This document shows, piece by piece, positions 35,272 through 49,373 of a stretch of 64,000 bases of DNA. Positions within the stretch are counted from its first letter, which is position 1. The number at the start of each line of letters is the position of its first letter. The notes below the pieces were generated by a model that saw only the letters and a list, made by a program, of their open reading frames with translations, had not been told where the DNA came from and did no database searches. The position numbers and the translations under genes are program-made. Source of the stretch: Xestospongia bergquistia (Eukaryota; Porifera; Demospongiae; Haplosclerida; Petrosiidae); NCBI GenBank assembly GCA_963965975.1, contig OZ014422.1:5665155-5729154 (forward strand). The letters run 5' to 3'.

Positions 35272-36299
35272 CATTCGTTTCATTTTTTTATAAAATGTTT
35301 TTTTATTTATTTTTTGCTTAATTTTAAATTGGAGTGTTTTGATAATAGAAAAAGCTGTAGTGTTCTCTAGCATGCAATAACAAAATTGTAATGCTACTTA
35401 ATCTATTACATCATAGCTAGGCTTACAGTCAATATCAGAGCAGGAAATATTCTATACTTAATTAGGAACTAATATTCTTTTGCAATCCGTTTCATCTATT
35501 AAATATTAATTATTCATAAATGGCAGAATAAACTACTGAAAATGTGAGATACAAAAGCGGATAGTTCGTTTCAAATTGTGCTCCATCTATAAAAATGGTG
35601 GCAAATCTTCTTTTACTTTTTGAGTTATTAGTGTGGACAAAAGAAGAAGAAACATGAACATTTCATCATTTTCACTAATTTCTACAGTGATGCTTAGAAA
35701 CATTTGCTTTAGCCTATAAATCAGTCACAACATGGATATTATCCTGGGGAGGAAGACTGACACGTATTGAGTCTGATGAGTTTAGGGTGAGATATTCATT
35801 GTTTTCTGACAATACATTTCAATGGACAATCTATGCCATCCCTACATAGACACTGCTACATTTGCTTAATAACATTATTTTGTGTATTTAAGCCTGTCAA
35901 AGATCGAGTAAACCTATGAGAACTGTATTCATATCCCTTATTTACAGAAGTTATATCTATGTTTGGCTGAGAGAAATGTGAAAAAGCTAGATTCCATAAT
36001 GCACTTATTATTATTGTAAATTTTCAAGATTAGCAACACCGATGATATGTGATCCAAGTATTTATTCTGTGTGCACTTGGTTCAATTATTATATAAAAAA
36101 AGGAACATGAAAACATGGTTATAGCAACTTTGAGTCCAGTCACATGGAAGTAGTTCTTAACGTGCAATAACTATAACTAGTTTTAGTGATATCATGATCA
36201 ACAAAGATCAAATTCAATTGACAATAATGAGCAGGTACATGAACAAGACTCTGAGTTTGACTTGACAAAATTTAAAGTATTGTGATACAATGATATCCA

Positions 36300-36420
36300 A
36301 GTTCACAGTACACAGGATGTTCAAAAGATAGAATGATAACGAAGTCCACAGTACACAGGATGCTCAAATGATAGAATGATAACAAAGTCCACAGTATGCA
36401 GGATGTTGAAAGTGACATCA
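36300..36420. repeat. Tandem repeat of about 50 bases, 2.3 copies
   Basis: Units with GTCCACAGTACACAGGATG, then TCAAADGATAGAATGATAAC, lying downstream of receptor 9. Seen directly. Confidence 0.8.
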
Positions 36421-36772
36421 TATATAGTACTCACGAATTGTAAAGTTTAATAATATGATGTAAATAGAACCAAACTATTCTTCATATCTTATTTATTTTA
36501 ATGTGTACTGACTAACACATTTGGCTTAACAGAATATTATATTTGGATGTATATTTTAAGAAACAACATACACACTACATCATAGCTAATATATCAAATG
36601 TGATACAATAAAGTCTTAGCCTATCTTTAATTGTAATTGAAAAAATTAACCTAAAATTCAGCAAGAAAACAACACCCAATTAAAAAATTAATAAAAACAA
36701 CGCTACTAAAGTGTGTGAGTTAATAGCCTACAAAAGAGCAGCTGAGCAAGGAATCAGTCAGTAGGCACCAAA

Positions 36773-39700
36773 CTACTGAGGAGGATATGCTCCAGACTGT
36801 GGAGTAGGGTATGCTCCAAGTGGGTAAGGGTTAAGCTGCTGAGGAGGATAGGCAACATACTGTTGTGGTGGGTAACCACTGGCAGGATAAGCATTGGAAG
36901 GCTGAGTAAAAGGAGGAGGAGGATCTTGTCCAGAGGCAGGATAGTTAATTTTGGTGTCAGTAATAGCTGTGGTGACAGTGGTAGTGGGTGTGCCTGTTAC
37001 AACAGTAGTCGTAGGTCTTCCATTACGATTACGGAAAGCAGCACCAACCCCTACACCCAAACAGCAACATATACACAGTGGAATGGTAATGATGAGAATA
37101 CAAATGAAGACAATAGAGGCAATCACTCCTCCCACAATAGCACCAACTGAAACACTACCTGTAAATGAAATGATATTAATATGCAGTTTCTTTAGTTATT
37201 ATTCTAATACACAACATTATTTATACAGTGTTTCAAAATAAAACTATTTTCATTATGCACTTAGAGTAAAATTACTTTGCAATCAAACTCTATACTTACC
37301 AGGATCAGCATAGCGACAAGTATCAAGTGTAGCATATGGACCACTGGTACGAGAAAGAGAGAACTCTGTGAACAAGGAGATATTATAAACAAATCAGTCT
37401 TTCTGTTACCTACTTACCACACTCTAAAGAAACATCTTCACTATGACCACAGTTATGATATTGAGATGATGGACAACTCTCACAATTAGAAAGACAACTA
37501 GTAGATGAACTGGTACATCTAACGTTGTCCAACCAAATTGGTTGTGAACTGGATCCATCACTAAAAATACATAACAATGGAAACACTCAAATTATGTTAA
37601 AAATTAACATACTATTTAAACACAGTAATCTAGTAACATTATCATAAATTCGTAAACTTACTAAAGTGAAGTATAATCATAACGAGAATAGTCTGAATAT
37701 CCCAGTTGACGACAGGCAACATTAGCATCAGTTGAATCAAAACTATCATCACACACTGTTCCCCACTGTCCATTACAATAGACCTCAAGACGTCCACGAT
37801 TGGAATAGTCTCCACCCACAATACGAAGCTGTCCTGAATAGGGATTACTACTCCAGATCTTAGTGATATCTAAATAATGATCACATAATACAATATTATA
37901 TAGTACAAACTTACAGCAAACAACAAAAACGTCAAGATTATGATTGTTACAATATGAGGAGTATTGAGAACTGTAACTACACTGTAGTAGAACCAGGTAG
38001 TTACTGGATAAACAGTCAACATCTTCTAGTAGCATGGAGTTAGTGTCAGTTCCATAACTATAAAAATGATATAGACACAATAGCAATAATGTTTTAAGAT
38101 GAATGCATAGATCTAGAGCTACAGCTATTGTTGTCAGCTAGTGTTGGTTGGTTTAATGAAGAATTTTGTTTCATTTTTAGTTACTTTAACTACAGTAGTT
38201 ATTCTATGGTTATTGCTTTTATGTATCTGAATACAGTAGTATATGATGTCATGTATGTAGAACTATGTATGTCACTGTTAAATGGATTAGTTGATTTCAC
38301 AAATTCACAGTCATTGATATAACCAAGGATCACAGGACAAAATCCTGTGAGTATTCATTATTACACTACTGTTATATCTAAGATGTGTAAGGGACTGTTA
38401 CTGTTTATAATAGAACATCCTTGGATACTTGCTACACACAAAATCCTTTTTGGGAAGGGTACAGGAACTTTGTAGCTCCATAGTAAATTAGTAATCTATC
38501 AAAACAGTTTATCTTATAGGGCTCCAAACTATAAAAACTGATAAAATGATTTAACCAATACATGGTAACACAGTTTATATGTAATTATTTGGTGTGAAAA
38601 GAAAGTGTTACTAATGGGTTGACTTTGATATTGCAAACAGTTAATTTTATTGTACATTATGAATGAAAAACAGTATGATGTTTACTTCAGTGCATCATAT
38701 AATTTGTTATATAAATGAAACCAGTATAACCATATATGGTTAGATCAACCAGTAGTGTGAATTTTCTACAAATTCAACACACTAGACTTTTAAAAAGTTT
38801 GTTAATTGTGTATATTTGTTTGTGGATAAATTTACAGAGACATTTGCTATAAATATATCCTCCTATGGACTTTATAAGTTAGAACTTGATTCCATGTACC
38901 ACAGGAGGGAGGACATCCCCTTTCATACCCATTTGCTGTGGTTATAAGGCCATGCAGCCCACTAATACCCTCCTAGCAGTGGACTGACCAACCAAAATTT
39001 GCTTGCACTGGACCTGTCTTGTTAATATCTTTCTTAGGGAAGCAAATAAAAAATGACTATGATTAGTTAAAACAGTTAATCTGTTCCATCATTGAATTGG
39101 CACTGTCTAAGGATGTCATAAGTTTCATGTAGAGTAATAAATACTGTCATCAATATTATTTGGAGCAAAATGTATTATGGAGTCCATCACATTATAATCC
39201 CAAACCAAAGTGGTCCCTTTCTGCAAATCAGCTCACAATTTGTAGCTTACATTGGTGGAACACTATTGAATCTAGAATTATGTGACTGTATAATTTGTTG
39301 CTTTGTAATAGTATAACATAGTAACAAATTATATAGCGAGCAATTTAATATTTCATACATGTAAGCTACAAATTAATATTAATTGTTAACATGTTAAATA
39401 ATGCTAATATAACAATGATATAATAAGACTAGTTGTAATACTTCTTTTTTTTATTTTTAACTATAATTAGCTAAATTTACAAAATCTTACCAGAAAGTTT
39501 AAGTTTTAGTTTAAGTTAACTAAGGCAGCATATCTGGTAATGGGATCTACAAACAGCATAATGCAAAATTTCAGAAAGGAAGTTAGAGTTCAAGGTTTAT
39601 ACTAATTGATGATGTCTGTTACTAGGTCTACACAGAAATTGACACAATAAAAAAATATTTACATAAGCATCATTATGACCTTTGCCTCAAACTATGTTGA

Positions 39701-40607
39701 CTTAATTTACAAGTTATCATCTCTCTCTTTCTCTCTCTCTCCTTACAGCAAACAACAAAAGCATCACGATCATGATCATTACAATAAGAGGAGTAGCGAG
39801 ACCTGAAACTACACTGTAGTAGAACCAGGTAACTACTCGATGAACAGTCAATATCTTCAAGTAACATGGAATTAGTATCATTTCCATAACTATATAACAA
39901 ATGAAACATTTCTTAGAATGTTTGTTTATCAGTAATTTGTATTTTGTACATTAGCATGAACAAAAACATGATCTGATCTATGATCCAAGTATTTATATGG
40001 ATGCCCAGAAAGGAAATTAGAGTTCAAAGTTTATATTAATTGATGATGTCTGTTACTAGGCCTACACAGAAATTGACACAATAAAAAAATATTTACATAA
40101 GCATCATTATGACCTTTGCCTCAAACTATGTTGACTTAATTTACAAGTTATCATCTCTCTCTTTCTCTCTCTCTCCTAATACAAATGCAGAATAATTTAT
40201 TAGTGATGAATCTTACAGTGTTGTACTTCCAGCATTACCATAACTGGAAGCTCCAGTAAAGGCCAATTGATGACATATCACATTAGCTTCAGTAGAGCCA
40301 AAAGAAGAGTCATCACAGATATTACCCCAAGTGCTACTATAGTAGATTTCCACTATACCAGAAGTATAGGATTGAGTTGTAGAGTAAAGGTTATTTCTTA
40401 CTAGACGAAGTGCACCAACACCTGAGAAAGTGTAAAAATAATAGAATATGTTAACATTTTGTCTATATATAATAAATCAAGCATAACTTGTGGAGAACTA
40501 TTAATACATAGATTGGATACTTTCATGCAGGTTACAATCTACTTGCCTTGTCCATTAGCATTTGAAATCATTGCAAGGAAAACAGCAAAAACCACAAAGA
40601 GATCCAT
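36773..40607 (-). CDS. SRCR receptor 9 with two alternative SRCR 1 second-half exons
   Basis: Exons 40547-40607, 40217-40421, then either 39747-39889 or 37915-38057 (each 143 bases), 37662-37869, 37418-37560, 37300-37365 and 36773-37158. With one alternative the sum is 1212 bases, open, 403 residues. Using both would break the frame, since each enters in phase 2 and leaves in phase 1. The two alternatives read [18 protein letters not shown] and [18 protein letters not shown]. Intron 1 starts with GC (CAAG|GCAAGT), a rare but accepted donor. The leader starts [13 protein letters not shown]. The helix is [20 protein letters not shown] with CICCCLGVG, and the tail has [10 protein letters not shown], where PPPY is PPPF. 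The nearer alternative sits in sequence duplicated from receptor 5 introns. Confidence 0.82.
38110..39560. other. Long intron stretch of receptor 9
   Basis: No exon is recognised. An inverted repeat (AATTTGTAGCTTAC at 39236 and its complement near 39362) surrounds a nested one (TATAATTTGTT / AACAAATTATA), forming a foldback of about 140 bases. The rest is AT-rich. Confidence 0.5.
39568..39742. repeat. Duplicated intron block beside the alternative exon
   Basis: This block (CAGAAAGGAAGTTAGAGTTC through the CT tract) recurs at 40008-40175 and, in receptor 5, at 25415-25592. The copies flank the alternative exon 39747-39889, so the exon arrived as part of a duplicated block. Confidence 0.85.
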
Positions 40608-40629
40608 TGTTAAACAAGTAGAGAAATTG

Positions 40630-41100
40630 ATCAGCTAAAGAGGAAGTGTGAATGCTTTTATTTTATTTCAATAATTATAATATAATTCCCTCTCGGAGTA
40701 GAGCCCTTTCATTAAAGCTCGTTTTCTACAAATTGTAGTAATTAACATTTTATAATGTAGTGTTAAACCACACTTTTGTCATCATACTACTTATGTGTGT
40801 TATGTGAAATACTATACAGTTAAGTTCACAAATACATTAATTTTCAGACCTTTTTGAATTTTTGAATATTGTATGCATTTGTCTCATGAACCAGATCCAA
40901 CCCAATGATTGAACAATGGGTAGGTCTGTTATTCCATCATAGGGGTTGGGTCTGGCTTGTGAGACTAGTTTATATAGCTTCATTCTGCTATTGGAGAAAT
41001 ACTTTATTAATAAAAAATCCCTTAATGATGCTATATCACAAGTATTATAGTTTAAATTTACATGAGAATAATTATATGTACTATAGGAATAGTCCTGTTG
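40630..41100. other. Intergenic, nothing recognised
   Basis: Upstream region of receptor 9. An open frame of 101 codons at 40905-41210 on the plus strand overlaps the relic tail exon and resembles nothing known to me. Confidence 0.4.
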
Positions 41101-41149
41101 AAGAGGATATGTCCCAGAAGAATATGACTCCTACTCAATCTAGGCTAGA

Positions 41150-41460
41150 CAAACTAGGTCTCTTCTCTATTCTGTTGCTAGTGGACGTCCTAGGATATCT
41201 ACTAGCATAATAATATGGAGGAGGTGCATTTTGTTCTGAGGTAGGAAAATCCATTTTGGTCTCATTAACAGCTGGGGATTATAGTTGCAATGGAAACAAC
41301 AGATGTAGTTTGAGGATATTCATTTTGACTAGTAGCAATAACAATCCCAACACCTAATAAACAGCATATAACTAGTGACATTAAAATAGCAAGAACTATG
41401 CAAGCAACTATAAAAATAGCAATTCCTAGCAGTATAAATTCAATTATTCAATTCACTCCA
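41150..41460 (-). pseudogene. Relic terminal exon: helix and PPPY tail, frameshifted
   Basis: After an acceptor-like TTTTTGCAG at about 41466-41474 the minus strand encodes a hydrophobic segment (LLGIAIFIVACIVLAILMSL) and CCLLGVGIVIA, and, in another frame, METKMDFPT-like and NAPPPYYYAS. Stops (TGA near 41447, TAA near 41265) and a frameshift between helix and tail make it dead. It is the last remnant of a receptor between receptor 9 and the plus-strand gene. Confidence 0.65.
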
Positions 41461-41474
41461 ATCTGCAAAAATAA

Positions 41475-42142
41475 AAATGCTGATGTCAATCTTAATGTAT
41501 ATATAAGTTGAACTAATATACACAACTTTCTATCATTGAAAAATATGTTATATTATCTAACTTCAAATTCACTTGTAATCATTATATATAAGTAATTGTT
41601 TGACATGTGACCAATATGAATTTAGAAGCATTCTATTGACAACTTTTAAAGGCACTAATTATAACAATAGACTATTATATTAATGCATGTGTTGAGCTAA
41701 TGACTATAATATGAGCTTTACTTGTCTATTATTGTTTTAGGCTACATCACACAATTTTTCAATTAACCTTCCAATCTTAATATTAGAATACAATATATTA
41801 TAATAATGAAACATCATTATACATACCTGTATTAATAATAGACCAGAATAATCAATAATAATAATAAAATAACCAGAAAATATTAAACAAATATAGAGCT
41901 ACATTACCTATTAAACTAATATTGACAGATCAGTGTCAAGTTATGAATTATAACTATTTTAGTTCTAAGACTGAATGTAACTAACTACCTTCAAGTGAAG
42001 CCACAAGATGTCAGGAATTATTCAGTTTATTAGGATGTTTACAATTCACACAGTAAGTATAATGCAATTGTAAGCACTAGCTATGTATTAAGTATGACGT
42101 TTCATGCAAAGTCTTAAAATCTATCGTCTTGTGTGTTGCAAT
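41475..42142. other. Intergenic, probable promoter region of receptor 10
   Basis: No coding exon is recognised on either strand. It lies upstream of the plus-strand leader exon and separates two oppositely oriented halves of the cluster. Confidence 0.4.
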
Positions 42143-44824
42143 ATGAGTGTGGCTTATGGTATATCTATAGCTGTAATCCTTACTTTGATTACAACAACCA
42201 ATGGACAAGGTATGTGATTCTACTAATTTGTAGTTAGATAGATACCTACTATCAAGATTTCATTGCTCATGCATGCTTGTGAGTATTAAATACATTCAAG
42301 AAAATCTATATAATCAACATTTAATTTATACAATGATCTGTATCCAATTCTTTGGTTTGTGTAGGTGATGGAGCACTTCAGCTTGTGATTTATGATAGCA
42401 ATTCCAAAATACAAACCTATAGTTCTGGTATAGTAGAAATCTACTATTTAAGGACCTGGGGTAACATCTGTTATGATGGCTCTTTTGGTTACAATGAAGC
42501 TAACGTGATATGTCATCAACTGGCCTTTACTGGTGTCTCAAGCTATGGAAGTGCATCAATGTAAGATACATTTAGTTACTTATCGTGAACATGAGAATAT
42601 GTCATATATTTTATACAGTTATGGAACAGACACTAATCCTGTGCTACTAGAAGCTGTTGACTGTTCATCCAGTAGTTACCTGGTTCTACTACAGTGTAGA
42701 TATAGCACTGTAATCTCTTCTTATTGTAATGATAATGATCATGATGTCTTTGTTGTTTGCTGTAAGTAAAAATGACTTAGTATGTAATAATACATCAATT
42801 TAGATACCACTAAGATCTGGAATAACCCCTATTCAGGGCAGATTCGTCTTATGGGAGGGAGTTACATCAATCAAGGTCGTCTTGAGGTTTATTGTAATGG
42901 ACAGTGGGGAACAGTGTGTAATAACAGTTTTAGTGGAACAGATGCTAACGTTGCCTGTCGTCAACTGGGGTACACAGATTACTCTTATATTTCTACATGG
43001 TAAGCTAATTTCTTGTCATAATCTAAACATGCATAACATATTTTTAAAATGATTGTGATTGTGAGCGTTTTTTAGTGGTGGACCCAGTTCCCAACCTATT
43101 TGGTTGGACAATGTTCAATGTACTAGTTCATCCAGTATTTGTCTTTCTGATTGTGAAAGTTGTCCATCAACTGAGTATTCTAACTGTGATCATAGTGAAG
43201 ATGTTTCTTTGGAGTGTCGTATGTAACTCAATAAATGATTTGGTTAATTACTTTTTTTCTCATTTGTTCACTAGAGTTTTCCTATTCTAGTGGTGATGGT
43301 CCATATACTACACTTGATACTTGTGATTCTGGTAAATTTGTATTGAATGACTTTAGTGCATGACTGGTAATTCTAAAAAACATTTTCGTTACTGATAGCC
43401 AGAGTTTTTACATTGGACAAATAGTTAGTGGTTATTAGTTACAAGTTTATTGATGACTTAGTTCATGAATATTAAGTTTACAATAGATAAAATATTACTG
43501 TGATAAATTTATCAAGCACTTTTTATTATAAGTGCTTGATAAATTTTATTATTTAATATTCTAAGCACAAACATTATCAAACACCATATACCCAAATGCA
43601 TTTGATCATCAAACAGCACACGCATGAATATCCAAACAGCTTGATAAGTCCATACTTTGTTGTGTTAGCAATATATTATATAGTATGGATTAGACACAAA
43701 TTAGGACTTCATGCATAACAAAAAGCAATGTTTTATAGTTTACTCCTGAAGTAAACCAAGAGTAGTCTTTGAAGTGTATATATTAATTACTATAACAAAT
43801 GTAAAAACTGTTTTATGATCAAATGCATTTGGAATCATTGGTACATGGTGTTTGATAATGTTATATTAATTACTATAACAAATCATTTATTAAGTAAACC
43901 AAGAGTAGTCCTTGAAGTGTATATATTAATTACTATAACAAATCATTTATTTTCATAGGTATCCCAATTGGTGTTATTGTAGGGATTGTGGTTGTTGCAA
44001 TTTGTATTTGTATTGTTGTTGTTATTCTCATCATTGTGTGTATATGTTGCTGCGTTAGTGTGGGGGTTGGTGTTGTTGCTGAAACTACTCCTAGATCTTA
44101 TGTTGTAGCTGGAGGTACACTCTCTACTAGTTATTATCCTGCATATGGACAAGGCTCACCCCCTTCATATTCTCAAATCATCACTGCTTATCCTGCCAGT
44201 AGATATTCTCCTAAACAGCCTGGTAGTTATCATCCTCAACAGCCTAGTACTTTTCCCCCTCAACAGTCAGCCAAACCTCCTGGAGCTGAGCAGCCTGCGG
44301 GTCCACAACAGTATGGAACTAATCCTCAGCAGCCTGGAGTTTCTTCTTCTCAACAGCCTGCAGCCTATCCTCCTCAACACTCAGCCAAACCTCCTGGAGC
44401 TGAGCAGCCTGGTTCACAACAGTATGGAACTAATCCTCAGCAGCCTGGAGTTTCTTCTTCTCAACAGCCTGCAGCCTATCCTCCTCAACAGTCAGCCAAA
44501 CCTCCTGGAGCTGAGCAGCCTGCGGGTTATCCTCAACAGCATGGAGTTTCTTCTTCTCAACAGCCTGCATCCTATCCTCCTCAACACTCAGCCAAACCTC
44601 CTGGAGCTGGTTCACAACAGTATGGAACTAATCCTCAGCAGCCTGGAGTTTCTTCTTCTCAACAGCCTGCAGCTTATCCTCCTCAACAGTCAGCCAAACC
44701 TAGGCCTCCTGGAGATGCACAGCCTAGTCTACAACAGTATGGAACTAATACTCAGCATCCTGGAGCTCAGTACCCTACAATACCTGAAGTCAAACAATCT
44801 GATGATGCAGATTCCCCTGTCTAA
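42143..44824 (+). CDS. SRCR receptor 10 on the plus strand, long repeat-rich tail
   Basis: Exons 42143-42209, 42365-42560, 42619-42761, 42804-42999, 43076-43218, 43275-43331 and 43959-44824 sum to 1668 bases, one open frame, 555 residues. The leader is MSVAYGISIAVILTL. SRCR 1 and 2 keep the family motifs but are three and four codons shorter than the usual exons, and [17 protein letters not shown] has Asn in place of the usual CDD acidic pair. The helix is IGVIVGIVVVAICICIVVVILIIVCICCCVS. The tail of about 250 residues starts with GSPPSYSQ and holds four to five repeats of about 40 residues (PPQQSAKPPGAEQP, QQYGTNPQQPGVSSSQQPAAY). It is the only receptor in this orientation, which suggests an inversion. 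The last intron carries an inverted-repeat element. Confidence 0.88.
43504..43549. repeat. Short hairpin in the last intron of receptor 10
   Basis: AAATTTATCAAGCACTT and its exact complement AAGTGCTTGATAAATTT surround an eight-base loop. Confidence 0.85.
43569..43862. mobile_element. MITE-like element with about 45-base inverted ends
   Basis: The left end AACATTATCAAACACCAT with AAATGCATTTGATCAT is complemented at the right end (ATGATCAAATGCATTT, ATGGTGTTTGATAATGTT). It has no coding capacity. Directly after it, a block with TAAACCAAGAGTAGTC and TTAATTACTATAACAAAT is repeated, up to the acceptor of the last exon. Confidence 0.75.
44262..44720 (+). repeat. Coding tandem repeat in the tail of receptor 10
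   Basis: Four to five copies of roughly 80-125 bases containing CCTCCTGGAGCTGAGCAGCC and TATGGAACTAATCCTCAGCA. Unit lengths differ by multiples of three, so the frame is kept. Confidence 0.9.
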
Positions 44825-45071
44825 TTACAGATCTAATGAACTTATAACACAGACTTGTAGTTCAGCAATATAGTCTAACTAAGGGTATGGGGTATATATA
44901 TATATGAATAGTAATGTAATATGTGTTGATCAGCTTTATATCTGATAAAATCAGAAAATGTTGACATATTGCCAGTAACTGGTCTTGTACAGAAAAAAAG
45001 TAGCAAATTTCTTATTAATAATCAGTCCATCTATTAAATATTAAATTGCTTTAAAAATGTCTTGATGTTAG

Positions 45072-47843
<2,772 letters not shown>

Positions 47844-48009
47844 GAATATTCCACCAAGCTCAGAGTTATACGTTGAATACGTTCACGCCTTACAATAATA
47901 ACCATTAATAATACCGGAAATTAATAGTTAAAAACATGTATGTGTATCATGTTATTCAGTTGTACTGTTATAATACAAATTTCAAGCTAAACTAAGAAGC
48001 TAATTGACA

Positions 48010-48935
48010 TCAGTCATCATCGCTAGTCTGTTCAAGATCTAATGACCGAGACAAATCTTCCATAGATTGTCTTAACTCATCAAAAGCTGCATCCTCCTCC
48101 TTTTTACTTTCTTCTTCTTCATCCTCTTCCTCCTCATCTTCTTCTTCCTCCTCTTCCTCCTCATCTTCTTCCTCCTCTTCCTCCTCCTCATCTTCCTCCT
48201 CCTCCTCTTCATCTTCTTCTTCATCAACTTTGTTGTCTTCTTCACTATCTTCCTCGTCATTGTCAACCATTTCTAAAGGAGGAGCTGTAGCTTTTTCCTT
48301 TTGAAAGGTAGATACTCTAGGTTCATCACTACTGAATGTCCTAGTTAATGCTACAAAAACAACAGATTTTTAGATTTATTAGTATTCACCAAACCTTGTG
48401 TGTCATCTGGCAATTGAAACTCTTCATCTTGTATATCTTCTTGAAAGTTTTCATATGCTATCTCTTGATTTGTGACAGTTTCTGTTACTTGTCGTTTTCT
48501 TTGATACTTTCTCCTTTTCTTTTGTTTCTTCCTTCTCTTATGAGACCCAAAACTAAAGAATGAATGGATAGAGTGTTGACAGGTAGTATATAGTTTTGAC
48601 GTATAAGCAAGAAAATTCTTACCAGAGAAGGAATATATAAAGTGCAAGTATTAAAAACAATAATGTAATCAGACAAGTCCCCACAATAATTAAAATGATG
48701 ACACCAGGTTTTCTGAGAAGTTCAGTGCCTGTTGATGGGGAAGGTGACATACCAGAACCATCCATATTATCTGCAAGAGAGAAAAATGACAACTCTAATT
48801 CAAGATTGGCATCCCATTTTATAATATATTACAATGAACATTTTAGTATCATGTGTATATATTACACTACATACCCTGTCCTCGGGCGTGGCTGAAGAGC
48901 ACTGCCACTAAAAGTAAGAATACTGGTTTCATCAT
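48010..48935 (-). CDS. Small single-pass membrane protein with basic then acidic tail
   Basis: Exons 48875-48935, 48623-48770, 48395-48552 and 48010-48350 sum to 708 bases, open, 235 residues. The last intron is only 44 bases. Two adjacent ATG codons start the leader (MMKPVFLLLVAVLFSHARGQ). The mature ectodomain is only about 25 residues and Ser/Pro-rich, followed by a helix (GVIILIIVGTCLITLLFLIL). The cytoplasmic part starts with a strongly basic run (KRRKKQKKRRKYQRKRQ), passes through a neutral stretch, and ends in about 50 residues made almost only of Glu and Asp. The phase 1 leader end (GQ-G) is like the SRCR receptors, so it may derive from the same gene family by loss of SRCR exons. I do not recognise a named family; function unknown. 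Confidence 0.75.
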
Positions 48936-49373
48936 TTTATTTGAAATCTAAAAACAGTATTGACAATAACATTAGTTGTACAATATATTATAATATATAG
49001 TAGAAAATAAATTGATTAGCGCTAGTTTATTTTACCTGACAACTTGCTATAGGCTATGTTTTCAAAAATGGGTGTAGCTGGTGGACACACCCAAACTGTG
49101 ACAATATTCATCACTTGTGTAATTATATTCATAATAATAAAACAACATAACACTATATTATTATTATTTATAGACCACTCAATACAAATATAATTATAAC
49201 AAAGTCTATGATACTCCAAACATATCATTGACATATTTTGATAGAGTGAATGTACTTTCATTAGTACAGTTCTTTACTGTGTCATATACCTAGAATAAAA
49301 ATAAATATAAATATGACATCAATAAGATAGTAAAAACATTATTAGGAAATAAGACAGAAATGTAAACTCAAGT
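48936..49373. other. Intergenic, nothing recognised
   Basis: AT-rich sequence. A 79-codon frame at 49022-49261 on the minus strand has no leader, domain or splice context that I can support. Confidence 0.5.

Larger units (their letters stand above)
34740..36700. other. Gene-poor stretch between receptors 8 and 9
   Basis: No supportable coding region. It contains an inverted-repeat element (35011-35271) and a short tandem repeat (about 36300-36420). Otherwise it is AT-rich sequence that I do not recognise. Confidence 0.5.

Noticed and set aside
44145-44873. 242-codon frame overlapping the receptor 10 tail
   Set aside because: It is the +1 shadow of the repeat-coding exon; repeats keep several frames open by chance.
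48072-48266. Lys/Arg-rich frame inside the acidic gene
   Set aside because: It is a frame-shifted reading of GAA/GAG repeats; the acidic frame is the one that joins correctly to the upstream exons.
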